In this document: piece after piece, positions 43,001 through 51,063 of the stretch | Position numbering within the stretch: the stretch's first letter is position 1 | Layout of the letters: the number at the start of each line of letters is the position of its first letter | Source of the DNA: Mesorhizobium sp. M2D.F.Ca.ET.226.01.1.1 | GTDB lineage: Bacteria > Pseudomonadota > Alphaproteobacteria > Rhizobiales > Rhizobiaceae | DNA: 64,000 nucleotides | Direction: 5' to 3' | Assembly (NCBI RefSeq): GCF_004022705.2 | Contig: NZ_RZOY02000016.1 | Location: 1 to 64,000 of the forward strand | Translations under genes and position numbers: made by a program | The notes under the pieces: model-generated | What the model was told of the DNA's origin: nothing | Databases searched by the model: none | Seen by the model: only the letters and a program-made list of their open reading frames with translations

Positions 43001-44374
43001 CTAGATGCCGAGGAGGTCCCCCAGCTTTTGCGTGACGGGACGCAGGGGATCGACCAGGCCGAGATCATAGATCATGGTCGTTTCAAGGTTCCCCTTGTGG
43101 TCCACGTAGTGTGAGATGGCCTCGTGCGAGACGCCTTGGCCGGTGAGCATGAGTGAGATGGCGATCCGTTTGAGGTCGTAGAGTTGGAAATATGCCGGCA
43201 CGCCGGGGAGCGCCTTGAACCGCTCGAGCCCCTTACGGAAATTGTCGCGCGGCTTGGTCTGGTCGGTATGGGACGGGAACAACAGCTTGCTCTCCGGCCA
43301 GCGCAGGCGCTGAGCCCGCACCATGTCGGCAACCCTGGAATGGACCGGCACCGAACGGTAGGCGTACTCGTAGAGCGAGCGCGACAGTTGGATACCCTTG
43401 GTGTTGTGCTTATGCCAGACCAGCTTCTCCAGGTCGAAATGATCGAATTCGGCTTTGTTGAGGTCGCTGGGGCGGGCCATGGTCAGGAAGAGGATGCCCA
43501 TATAATTGCAGAGTTCCTGCATCTGGTCGTTGGCGGTAAGAACTTGCCCTCGGGCCAGTGCCATGTCCCGCTTTGCGAAGCCGGTCAGGTGATCGATCTG
43601 TGGCGGAGCATCCATCACCGGAAAGAAGATGGCTCGGGCAATCTGCTGGATTTGCTGGGTGCTATAGTCGCGCCGGCGCCGGATCAGCTTGCGAGCGCGG
43701 ATGGGGCTGCACGGATTGCGCATGTCGACCAGTTGCATCCGGATGGCCCAGTTGTAGAGGGCCAGAACATGGCGAAGAGCGCTGTTAAAGACGTAAGGAG
43801 AGGTGAACTGCCGCTGAAATTCCTCGATATGGATAGGCTTGATGGCTGTAAGCGGCCGATCGGCGAACATTGCTCCGAAGTCCTTATAAAGCCGCTTGCT
43901 GTTATATCCGCGGCGAGTGGCCTCCTTCGGCGCCGGCCGTAGCCAGTGAGCCACGAAGATCGCGAAGTTGTAGCGGTAGCCAGCGGACAGACCGCTGACA
44001 TGGCTTCCCCAATATTGGTCGATGGCCTCGCGCACAGTAAGGAAGTGCTTGCGGCGCGTGTCGATCCGATCCAGGTCGGGATCTTTTCCGGCCTTCAACT
44101 GCTGGTCTCGTTCAACAACTGCCAGCCGGGCGGCGGCGACGCTCATGGTGGTGGTGGAGCCCAGAACTTTTCGGCAGCGCTTGCCATTGAATTGGTAGGA
44201 GTGGACGAAGGACTTTTGGCCTAGACCGGTAACACGGAGGCCAAGCCCGGCAACCGACCCGTTTCGAATCTGGCCGTTGGCTGCCACCGCGTAATCCCAA
44301 TAAAGCTCCTGGTCCTTGTCAGTCGGGCAATTCGCTTCAAAAACAATGTCGTCAGTCAAAAATATCTTGGGCAT
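43001..44374 (-). CDS. Tyrosine integrase of an island at tRNA-Arg
   Basis: A 457-residue integrase. The N-terminus (GLGLRVTGLGQKSFVHSYQF) has the P4-type arm-binding domain. The catalytic domain has R in LTMARPSDLNKAEF and nucleophile tyrosine in TTMIYDL. Box II reads LYDLKRIAISLML, where HxxR is replaced by YxxK, an unusual change at a catalytic arginine. The start lies about 140 bases from a 3' half-copy of tRNA-Arg, so this is the integrase of the element ending there. It may be impaired. Confidence 0.88.
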   Translation of the reverse strand: MPKIFLTDDIVFEANCPTDKDQELYWDYAVAANGQIRNGSVAGLGLRVTGLGQKSFVHSYQFNGKRCRKVLGSTTTMSVAAARLAVVERDQQLKAGKDPDLDRIDTRRKHFLTVREAIDQYWGSHVSGLSAGYRYNFAIFVAHWLRPAPKEATRRGYNSKRLYKDFGAMFADRPLTAIKPIHIEEFQRQFTSPYVFNSALRHVLALYNWAIRMQLVDMRNPCSPIRARKLIRRRRDYSTQQIQQIARAIFFPVMDAPPQIDHLTGFAKRDMALARGQVLTANDQMQELCNYMGILFLTMARPSDLNKAEFDHFDLEKLVWHKHNTKGIQLSRSLYEYAYRSVPVHSRVADMVRAQRLRWPESKLLFPSHTDQTKPRDNFRKGLERFKALPGVPAYFQLYDLKRIAISLMLTGQGVSHEAISHYVDHKGNLETTMIYDLGLVDPLRPVTQKLGDLLGI

Positions 44375-44511
44375 TTCATGTAACTTCCATGTAACAGATT
44401 TATAGCAAATGTTACATAAAAAGGGAAGTAATGATTGGTATCGACTGTCATAAAATGATGGAATAACAAATGATTACATATTTCGATATTTCGGTAATTT
44501 CACCCTTGGGG

Positions 44512-44558
44512 CACTCCGAAGGAAGGGGTCATGCGTTCGAATCGCGTCGGGTGCGCCA
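44512..44558 (+). other. Attachment-site scar: 3' half of tRNA-Arg(CCG)
   Basis: From CTCCGAAGG, read as the anticodon loop with CCG, the sequence runs through a T arm (ATGCG-TTCGAAT-CGCGT) to an acceptor strand CGGGTGC, discriminator G and CCA. No 5' half precedes it. This is what integration into a tRNA 3' end leaves at the far end of an element. Confidence 0.7.
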
Positions 44559-44923
44559 AGTTTTTCAAATGGATGGCATGGTATTCAGTCTCGTCGGTTC
44601 CTCTCATGTAACTTTCATGTAACCGAAGGTTGCCAGTCCCATATTGAACGGCCTTTATAGACAGGTAGACCAGGACGCGCCGGCCAATCCCTGCCGCCGG
44701 TCACGGAAAGACGAGACGCCTGTTGAAGACCGGAACCAGGCTCTTCGAAAAGAACGCTTGGAGCTGTGGGACATGCAGCATTGACAAAGTTAAGGCCAAG
44801 CCAAACTTCTTCGGCCAAAGTCGGATAAACCATCAATCTTTCTTGCAAGTGCGCGCGAAACATGGATATCTAAGTGCGGATGGACTGCTGGGCGCAGAAC
44901 CTACCGGAATCGCGGGTTTGGGC
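44559..44923. other. Stretch with no supported gene beyond the island end
   Basis: Frames cross this interval on both strands without family features. The plus-strand frame entering the ExoX-like gene begins at 44723, but its first 67 codons look non-coding. Confidence 0.45.
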
Positions 44924-45181
44924 ATGTATTTTCCAAGGTTTCTTGTTGGCGCGACGACCACTATGCTGGTCGTCGCAGGGTGGATTTACCATGCAACCGG
45001 TTCAATCTGGCGAACGACAGGTTGGACGGTGCTCATCGCCATCATTTTCCAGCTGGGATATTTTGCAGCCGTAGCGGGGCTTATTTATTTCGGCGCGTTC
45101 AAAGGGGCGGCAACAAGTGATACAAGCACAAGCGATGAAAGTGGGTCGCTCCCGATCGGGCGGGACGGCATATCCCTCTGA
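44924..45181 (+). CDS. ExoX/SyrA-like exopolysaccharide repressor protein
   Basis: An 85-residue membrane protein from ATG 44924. The start MYFPRFLVG and two hydrophobic helices (TTMLVVAGWIYHATGSIW, TVLIAIIFQLGYFAAVAGLI) match the small ExoX/PsiA/SyrA-type proteins of rhizobia. These act at the inner membrane to reduce exopolysaccharide output. The tail is acidic and serine-rich. A frameshifted relative lies on the other strand at 45862. The position 5 kb from a polysaccharide locus supports a regulatory role. Confidence 0.7.
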   Translation: MYFPRFLVGATTTMLVVAGWIYHATGSIWRTTGWTVLIAIIFQLGYFAAVAGLIYFGAFKGAATSDTSTSDESGSLPIGRDGISL

Positions 45182-45371
45182 TACGTAAGCGTATGACCTT
45201 CCGCACGCCGTGGAGAGGCACGACTGAACGTCCCGAGCAGTGGACCCCGTCGCTGCCGTGCCAGCTAAGAGCAGCGCTAATTGGCATGGGGCAATGCCGC
45301 GTGGCTGATGCTCAGGCAGGTCCATTCGCAAGGCATGTTCGGAACTTTCGGCTGAGCTCAGGCCGTGCGTA

Positions 45372-45611
45372 TCAAGGTTTTGAATGATTGTTGTTGCGGG
45401 TCACGTGCTTGCCTGACGACCAGATCACGTAGAACGCCCCCAACTTCCATACTGGCACGCGTCGGTCCCGTTCGCTGTCTCGCAATTCGCGATAGGTCTT
45501 CACCTTGAGCGTGCCGCCCGGCATTCTGATACGCAAAGCCATTGTCCATCCGCCTTCAACATGGCGCAGCCTAGGTGCCTTCTTTTCCTCATGGAGGAAG
45601 TCAATGCTCAT
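45372..45611 (-). CDS. Small hypothetical protein
   Basis: A 79-residue basic protein (MSIDFLHEEKKAPRLRHV...). A second ATG (MALRIRMPGG) is 23 residues in. LKVKTYRELRDSERDRRV is helical and charged. It lies between the ExoX-like gene and a glmS remnant. No family is recognised. Confidence 0.4.
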   Translation of the reverse strand: MSIDFLHEEKKAPRLRHVEGGWTMALRIRMPGGTLKVKTYRELRDSERDRRVPVWKLGAFYVIWSSGKHVTRNNNHSKP

Positions 45612-45654
45612 TGCGCAGAGATCTTAGAACGCCAAGTTGCGTTCTTTTTGGCAA

Positions 45655-45820
45655 AAGTGGGCACCTTCCCGCACGCGAGCGAAGCCGCCACCGGCAGCTG
45701 ACACGTAAAGGGTTTGGTCGAGAGTGGGCAGCACGACATCGGATCCGCGCCATGGTCGAATCCCGCATATTGACGACCGCGCCGATCTGGACGCCGCCTG
45801 GCGTCGATTGGCAATCCGCG
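45655..45820 (-). pseudogene. Decayed glmS-family fragment
   Basis: The minus strand reads GVQIGAVVNMRDSTMAR in one frame, SDVVLPTL in the next, and STKPFTCQLPVAASLA in a third. The intact glmS at 46150 has KIGAVVNVRESTMARESDVV and then STKAFTCQLSVLAALAV at the matching place. About six residues (PEIGVA) are lost and two frameshifts are present. Only about 50 residues of the first SIS domain remain. Confidence 0.75.
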
Positions 45821-45861
45821 GCCTGACGAACATTGGCGTCATCATATGCGACCGCGGGGCT

Positions 45862-46132
45862 TCACATCCTTGCGCATTTAACGGAGCTCCGATTCCGCCT
45901 GGGCCGAAACGTTAACGCGCGTTCGTCAGTTACAGATGATTGTTCCCGCTTAGCCGGATCGCCGCGAATGACAAGGTATACAACAGCCACAAAGTATCCG
46001 ACCTGCAACGCGAGAGCCGCAAGGGTGGCCAAAATTACCGAATACAAAACCGACCAGGTCGCAATGAAGGCCAAAGCCAGAAGAAGCATCAGCGCGCACT
46101 GCCGAGAATACCAAAAATCGTGGAAAATACAT
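45862..46132 (-). pseudogene. Frameshifted second ExoX/SyrA-like gene
   Basis: It starts MYFPRFLVFSAVRA at ATG 46132. A one-base shift is needed after that to continue into LLLALAFIATWSVLY, then LAALALQVGYFVAVVYLVI, the second half of the family. An internal ATG at 46089 could start the second part alone. The start is 17 bases downstream of the glmS stop on the same strand, so it was probably cotranscribed with glmS. Confidence 0.65.
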
Positions 46133-46149
46133 GTGCTTGCCTCAGATCC

Positions 46150-47973
46150 CTACTCCACTGTCACCGATTTTGCCAGATTGCGCGGCTGGTCGACGTCGGT
46201 GCCCATGGCCGCAGCGGTAAAATAGGCGAGCATCTGGATCGGCAGCGCGTAGATGATGGGCGCGATGATCTCCGGCACCTCGGGCAGGATGATCGTCTCC
46301 ATGGTCTTGATGCCTGCCTGCGTAGCGCCTTTGGCGTCGGTGATGAGGATGATCTTGCCGCCGCGCGCCGCCACTTCCTGCATGTTCGACACCGTCTTCT
46401 CGAAGACCCGGTCATGCGGCGCGATCACGATCACCGGCATGTCCTCATGGATCAACGCGATCGGCCCGTGTTTCAGCTCGCCGCCGGCATAGCCTTCGGC
46501 GTGGATGTAGGAGATCTCCTTGAGCTTCAGCGCGCCTTCCATGGCCAGCGGGAAATTGGTGTCGCGGCCGAGATAGAGCACGTCCTTGTGGCGCGACAGC
46601 TCGCGCGAGATGCCTTCGATCTGCTCTGCGAGCTCCAGCACCTGGGTGGCGAAGCGCGGCGCTTCCGAAAGCTCGCGCACCAGTCGCTTTTCCTGATCGC
46701 GCGAGATGGTGCCGCGCGCCACGCCCGCGCGCACCGCAAGCGCTGCCAAGACGGAGAGCTGGCAGGTGAAAGCCTTGGTCGAGGCGACGCCGATCTCCGG
46801 CCCGGCCAGCGTCGGCAGCACCACATCGGATTCGCGCGCCATCGTCGATTCGCGCACATTGACGACGGCGCCGATCTTCATGCCGGCCTGGCGGCAATAG
46901 CGCAGCGAGGCGAGCGTGTCGGCGGTCTCGCCCGACTGCGAGATGAAGAAGGCCGCGTCATTGGCCGACAGCGGCATCTCGCGGTAGCGGAACTCCGAGG
47001 CGACATCGATATCCACGGGAAGCCGCGCATAGCGCTCGAACCAGTATTTCGAGATCAGTCCGGCGAGATAGGCGGTGCCGCAGGCCGACAGCGCCAGCCG
47101 GCCGATCCTGGCGAAGTCGAACGGCAGGTCGAGCGGTTTCGACTTGCCCGAGACGAAGTCGACATAATGCGCCAGCGTGTGCGAGATCACCTCCGGCTGC
47201 TCATGGATTTCCTTCTCCATGAAATGCCGGCGGTTGCCCTTGTCGACCATGAAGCTGGTCGAGAGCGACTGCTGGCGCCGGCGATCGACCTTGTTGCCGT
47301 CGATGTCGTAGATAGTCACGCTTTCGCGGCGCACCACCGCCCAGTCGCCGTCCTCGAGATAGGTGATCGAGTTGGTGAAGGGCGCCAGCGCGATCGCGTC
47401 CGAGCCCAAAAACATCTCGCCCTCGCCATGGCCGACGGCCAGAGGCGGGCCGTTGCGGGCGCCGACGATCAGGTCCTCGTCGCCCTTGAACATGATCGCC
47501 AGCGCGAAGGCGCCGTGTAGCCGCTTCAGCGCTTGATGCGCGGCCTCGACCGGCTTCAGCCCCTTGGCGAGCTCGCGCGCCACCAGATGCGCGACAACCT
47601 CGGTGTCGGTCTGCGAGGAGAACGTATAGCCGTCGCGGGTGAGTTCGTCGCGCAGCTCGGCGAAATTCTCGATGATGCCGTTGTGGACGATGGCGACGCC
47701 GTCGGAAAAATGCGGATGCGCGTTGATCTCGTTCGGCATGCCATGGGTGGCCCAGCGCGTGTGGCCGATGCCGATCGTGCCCTCGAGCGGCTCTTCCTGC
47801 AGTCGGCGTTCGAGATTGACGAGCTTGCCTTCGGCGCGGCGACGTCCGAGTTCGCCCTCCTCGATGGTGGCGACGCCGGCAGAGTCGTAGCCGCGATATT
47901 CCAGCCGCTTCAGGGCATCGACAATGAGCGGCGCGACCTGCGATTGCCCAACAATTCCAACGATGCCACACAT
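46150..47973 (-). CDS. glmS: Glutamine-fructose-6-phosphate aminotransferase
   Basis: A 607-residue enzyme from ATG 47973. After methionine removal the N-terminus is CGIVGIVG with the catalytic cysteine of the glutaminase domain. GIGHTRWATHG follows. Two SIS domains hold sugar phosphate (ALSACGTAYLAG, SQSGETADTLASLRY, STKAFTCQL), and the end is NLAKSVTVE. It makes glucosamine-6-phosphate, the entry to UDP-GlcNAc. UDP-GlcNAc feeds peptidoglycan, LPS and both unusual-sugar pathways encoded to the right. In rhizobia a second copy can serve Nod factor synthesis (nodM), but no nod gene or nod box was noticed here. Confidence 0.95.
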   Translation of the reverse strand: MCGIVGIVGQSQVAPLIVDALKRLEYRGYDSAGVATIEEGELGRRRAEGKLVNLERRLQEEPLEGTIGIGHTRWATHGMPNEINAHPHFSDGVAIVHNGIIENFAELRDELTRDGYTFSSQTDTEVVAHLVARELAKGLKPVEAAHQALKRLHGAFALAIMFKGDEDLIVGARNGPPLAVGHGEGEMFLGSDAIALAPFTNSITYLEDGDWAVVRRESVTIYDIDGNKVDRRRQQSLSTSFMVDKGNRRHFMEKEIHEQPEVISHTLAHYVDFVSGKSKPLDLPFDFARIGRLALSACGTAYLAGLISKYWFERYARLPVDIDVASEFRYREMPLSANDAAFFISQSGETADTLASLRYCRQAGMKIGAVVNVRESTMARESDVVLPTLAGPEIGVASTKAFTCQLSVLAALAVRAGVARGTISRDQEKRLVRELSEAPRFATQVLELAEQIEGISRELSRHKDVLYLGRDTNFPLAMEGALKLKEISYIHAEGYAGGELKHGPIALIHEDMPVIVIAPHDRVFEKTVSNMQEVAARGGKIILITDAKGATQAGIKTMETIILPEVPEIIAPIIYALPIQMLAYFTAAAMGTDVDQPRNLAKSVTVE

Positions 47974-48844
47974 GTCGACAGTTCTCCCAAGGATCAATAC
48001 GGCATCCTGAACTACTTCACAACACTACAGAAAGCAAGATACAGCTCAAAGCATAAACATCAAAGCATATTAGCAACACGGATGGGCCAACTGTTCAACG
48101 GCAGCGCCAAACGCAACAGTAATAATCCCATCACGTAGCTACACCAAAAATGCCGATCGCAAAGCGACAGAACTCCCTAAGTCGCCAATCTGACAGCTGC
48201 GTGACGACGGCGCGCCAGATCCCAATTACGCAAAGACAAGACCACAAGCGTGACCGACGAGCCACGCCAAGATGCTGTCTAGTCCGAGTCTCGCCCCGTC
48301 CATCTGGCACAATCGAAGAACAGCAAAAACAGACCGCGTCATTTGGCCACGGACGGCGGCAATGCTCAAACAACTGCGGTTAATTAATTATGCAGACCCA
48401 ATGGTTTGCGGAAACGTCAAAAGCAGCTGCACCGGATGAAATTCACCGCCATTCCGCCTCCCGTCTGGCCCAATGAGCATGATATTTAATCGATTATGCC
48501 GATCGCGGCAGTCCAACTCCCGGCTTGCTTTTCGTAGGCAAGCATCATATGGCTCCGCAACCTGGACACAACGGACCTGCAGGCCACACAACCTTACATA
48601 CCAATGAAATCACGAAGCAAAGTGCAAACGCACGGCATGCGCCGTGAGTAACGTATATGCTGTACAAAAGTCGGGCGAGGCGATCAGGAGCTATATAAGT
48701 GACACGTCATTCACACTCCTGCGCTAGTAAGTATCGTACAGCTTCAGGCGCGCGAAACACCTTGGAAAAAATATTTCCATTGGAGTTAGATCAACGCAAT
48801 ATGAATCACTTGCTCGGCGCATAAGGTAAACCGAAAGTGCCGCT
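47974..48844. other. AT-rich intergenic region before the polysaccharide locus
   Basis: About 870 bases without a supported gene, more AT-rich than the flanks. It should hold the glmS promoter on the left and the promoter of the nusG-like gene on the right. An imperfect palindrome (GGAAA...TTTCC) lies near 48764-48778. AT-rich tracts here would suit MucR binding, which is inference. Confidence 0.5.
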
Positions 48845-49408
48845 ATGACTAAGCCGGGATTCCATGTCACAAGAGACGGAGCGTTGCAGGACTCCGTCGC
48901 CGCGCCCGTTGGTGTGCGTTGGTATGCAGCCGGCGTGTTTGCTGGCAGAGAAAATATCGCGGAACAACACCTTCAAAGGCAGGGATTTACGTCGTTCGTG
49001 CCGCGCGCGGTAAAAACTGTTCGTCATGCCCGGCGGAATTACACACGCACAGCAGCGTATTTCCCGGGGTATATGTTTGTTGCTTTGGACGTAACACAGC
49101 AACGCTGGCGCGCAGTGAACGCAACTATCGGCGTTCGCTCGTTGATCATGCGGGGGGATAGACCCTCGCCAGTTCCTTCCGGCTTGGTCGAGCGGTTCAT
49201 GGCGTTGACTGGCAAGGATGGTCTGCTTGATTTCAGTGGCGGTCTCAAGCTGGGATCCTCGGTTCGAATTCTATCAGGCCCTTTCGCCGAGCTGATAGGT
49301 CGCCTTGACCGACTTGATTCGACAGGACGGGCCAGGGTGTTAGTCGCGATCATGAACGGCGAAATTCCTATTCAACTCGAATCGAGCAGTCTTGTCGCAA
49401 TAGCGTGA
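48845..49408 (+). CDS. NusG-like transcription antiterminator (specialised paralog)
   Basis: A 187-residue protein. The NGN domain spans about residues 24-130 with RWYAAGVFAGRENIAEQHL, FVPRAVKTVRH and YFPGYMFVALD. A KOW-like C-terminal part carries LKLGSSVRILSGPFAELIG. It is not the housekeeping NusG, which lies beside secE and rplK. NusG paralogs such as RfaH, LoaP and UpxY sit at the head of long polysaccharide operons and stop early termination. Its position before 13 aligned polysaccharide genes supports that role. Confidence 0.85.
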   Translation: MTKPGFHVTRDGALQDSVAAPVGVRWYAAGVFAGRENIAEQHLQRQGFTSFVPRAVKTVRHARRNYTRTAAYFPGYMFVALDVTQQRWRAVNATIGVRSLIMRGDRPSPVPSGLVERFMALTGKDGLLDFSGGLKLGSSVRILSGPFAELIGRLDRLDSTGRARVLVAIMNGEIPIQLESSSLVAIA

Positions 49409-49779
49409 TCTAAGCGCATTATTGCTCGATTGCGCGTCCACTTTGTTACGCATGAAGAATTCCGGTTTCACCCGGGAGTGCGGTAGCCGTGACCTGGCAC
49501 AGTTGCTGTGGGATTTTGCGCGCCACTGGGGCGATTTCCGCGCCTAAGTAAACCATTTGTGCCGCTCATAGCACTGTCGGGCAAAATGCGGCACCGTTGG
49601 CGCCGGCGACCGCAACAATCTGCTCTATTCCGTCCCAACCACACGATGTCCAAAGACTTGTCGACCCAAAGGTCGGCCAGCAGCGCTCGTCAGCGGCTCG
49701 GGTCGAACAACCTGGCGATCTCGAAGGTCGCGTTATTGCCGCGTGACAGCAGACGCGCCAAAATAGCCGGATAGCAAAC
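49409..49779. other. Leader region before the sugar transferase gene
   Basis: No gene is supported. As the leader between the antiterminator gene and the first polysaccharide gene, it is where a NusG-paralog loading site could lie. No ops-like element was recognised. Confidence 0.4.
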
Positions 49780-51063
49780 ATGAACATGAATGTTCGCTTT
49801 ATCAATCTGCCAAATCAAAGGCATCTCCTTTTGCAAATGCGATTTCAGCTTGCAGGAGGTTTTGCATTTGCAGTTCTGATCCCGGCGCTTATCCGCAGCT
49901 CAGTTGACCCTGGCGTGATCTACTCCTCCAACATGCAAATCACGATTGTTGCGGTGGTCATCGCACACCTAACGGGGTATTTGCTCTACCGGAGGATTGG
50001 GACCTTCCCGGGGGTAGCTGCAGCAGGATACATCTTGCCGACCTTCGCTTTAGCTTACGGCCTCGTGTTCCTGACCATCTTCTTTCTGCGCATCGACTAT
50101 AGCCGGTTTCAGGCGGCCGCCAGCTTTGTGCAGTCGACGTTTTGGTACTTTGCGTTAAGCGTTGCGACCCGACGACTGGATCCATACCACTTGGCTGTCA
50201 TCCCTGGCGGCAATGTCGATCGCCTCGAAAACATACCGGGCGTGAGTTGGCACTGGATTCGTTCGTCTAACGAAATCATAGAACATGCGAGTGGTGTGGT
50301 CGCGGACCTTCGGGCCGATCTTTCAAACGAATGGGAACGATATATCGCCGATCGTGCGCTTTCTGGTACGCCGGTCTACCATACAAAACAGATCAGCGAG
50401 TCCCTCACAGGGCGCGTCGAGATCGAGCATCTTTCCGAGAACACCCTCGGCTCGATCAATCCCAATCAAGCCTATTTGAAAGTCAAGCAAGCGCTCGATT
50501 GGATTGCGGCGCTGGCAGTATTGGTTCTCCTGTCGCCAGCGCTCCTCTTGGTCGCCGCCCTAATTCGATTGGACTCACCAGGGCCTGCACTGTTTAGGCA
50601 GCAACGGATGGGTTATCGAGGAAAGGTGTACCAGGTCTACAAATTCAGAACGATGAGAACAAGTGCTCACGTTGCTGACGAAAAGGAACAGGCCATTACG
50701 AAGGCCGGTGACGCGCGCATCACAGGATTGGGTAGGTTTTTGAGGAAATCGAGGATCGACGAACTGCCTCAGATGATCAATATCCTGCGCGGAGAAATGA
50801 GCTGGATAGGACCTCGACCCGAGGCCCTCGTTCTCTCCCGCTGGTACGAAGCCGAATTGCCGTTCTATCGGTATCGGCACATTGTACGGCCGGGCATCAC
50901 CGGGTGGGCGCAGGTTAACCAAGGGCATGTTGCGGCAGTTGGGGAGGTATTGGAGAAACTTCACTACGATTTTTACTATATCAAGAACTTTTCGCCGTGG
51001 TTGGACCTGCTAATTGTGTTCCGTACAGTGAGAACTGTCCTCACTGGCTTTGGCGCTCGTTAA
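49780..51063 (+). CDS. Undecaprenyl-phosphate sugar-1-phosphate transferase (WbaP/ExoY-like)
   Basis: A 427-residue membrane protein. About four hydrophobic segments occupy residues 20-130, a soluble linker follows, then the polyprenyl glycosylphosphotransferase domain from about residue 230. Motifs are VLVLLSPALLLVAALIRLDS, FRQQRMGYRGKVYQVYKFRTM, SRIDELPQMINILRGEMSW and IGPRPEAL, RPGITGWAQVN. It should place the first sugar phosphate on undecaprenyl phosphate. The natural substrate could be one of the amino sugars made nearby or a hexose. Confidence 0.92.
   Translation: MNMNVRFINLPNQRHLLLQMRFQLAGGFAFAVLIPALIRSSVDPGVIYSSNMQITIVAVVIAHLTGYLLYRRIGTFPGVAAAGYILPTFALAYGLVFLTIFFLRIDYSRFQAAASFVQSTFWYFALSVATRRLDPYHLAVIPGGNVDRLENIPGVSWHWIRSSNEIIEHASGVVADLRADLSNEWERYIADRALSGTPVYHTKQISESLTGRVEIEHLSENTLGSINPNQAYLKVKQALDWIAALAVLVLLSPALLLVAALIRLDSPGPALFRQQRMGYRGKVYQVYKFRTMRTSAHVADEKEQAITKAGDARITGLGRFLRKSRIDELPQMINILRGEMSWIGPRPEALVLSRWYEAELPFYRYRHIVRPGITGWAQVNQGHVAAVGEVLEKLHYDFYYIKNFSPWLDLLIVFRTVRTVLTGFGAR

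Larger units (their letters stand above)
2743..44558. mobile_element. Composite genomic island between tRNA-Trp and a tRNA-Arg half-copy
   Basis: The interval opens at tRNA-Trp with an integrase and closes at a 3' half of tRNA-Arg beside another integrase. It holds three tyrosine recombinases, one serine recombinase, relaxase, coupling protein, ParB and many decayed genes. The two ends use different tRNAs, so it is best read as accreted elements rather than one unit. No second copy of the tRNA-Trp 3' end was found by eye, so the right limit of the first element is unknown. Confidence 0.5.

Noticed and set aside
45248..45262. Short match to the tRNA-Trp 3' end (GCTGCCGTGCCA) as a possible right attachment site
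   Set aside because: Only about 12 bases with a gap match, and the T arm is missing, so chance is sufficient.
45940..47520. Plus-strand open frame of 526 codons
   Set aside because: It is antisense to glmS and is rich in H, R and D, as expected of a shadow frame.
47974..48844. Possible nod box or JUMPstart/ops element
   Set aside because: No sequence close to either consensus could be recognised by eye.
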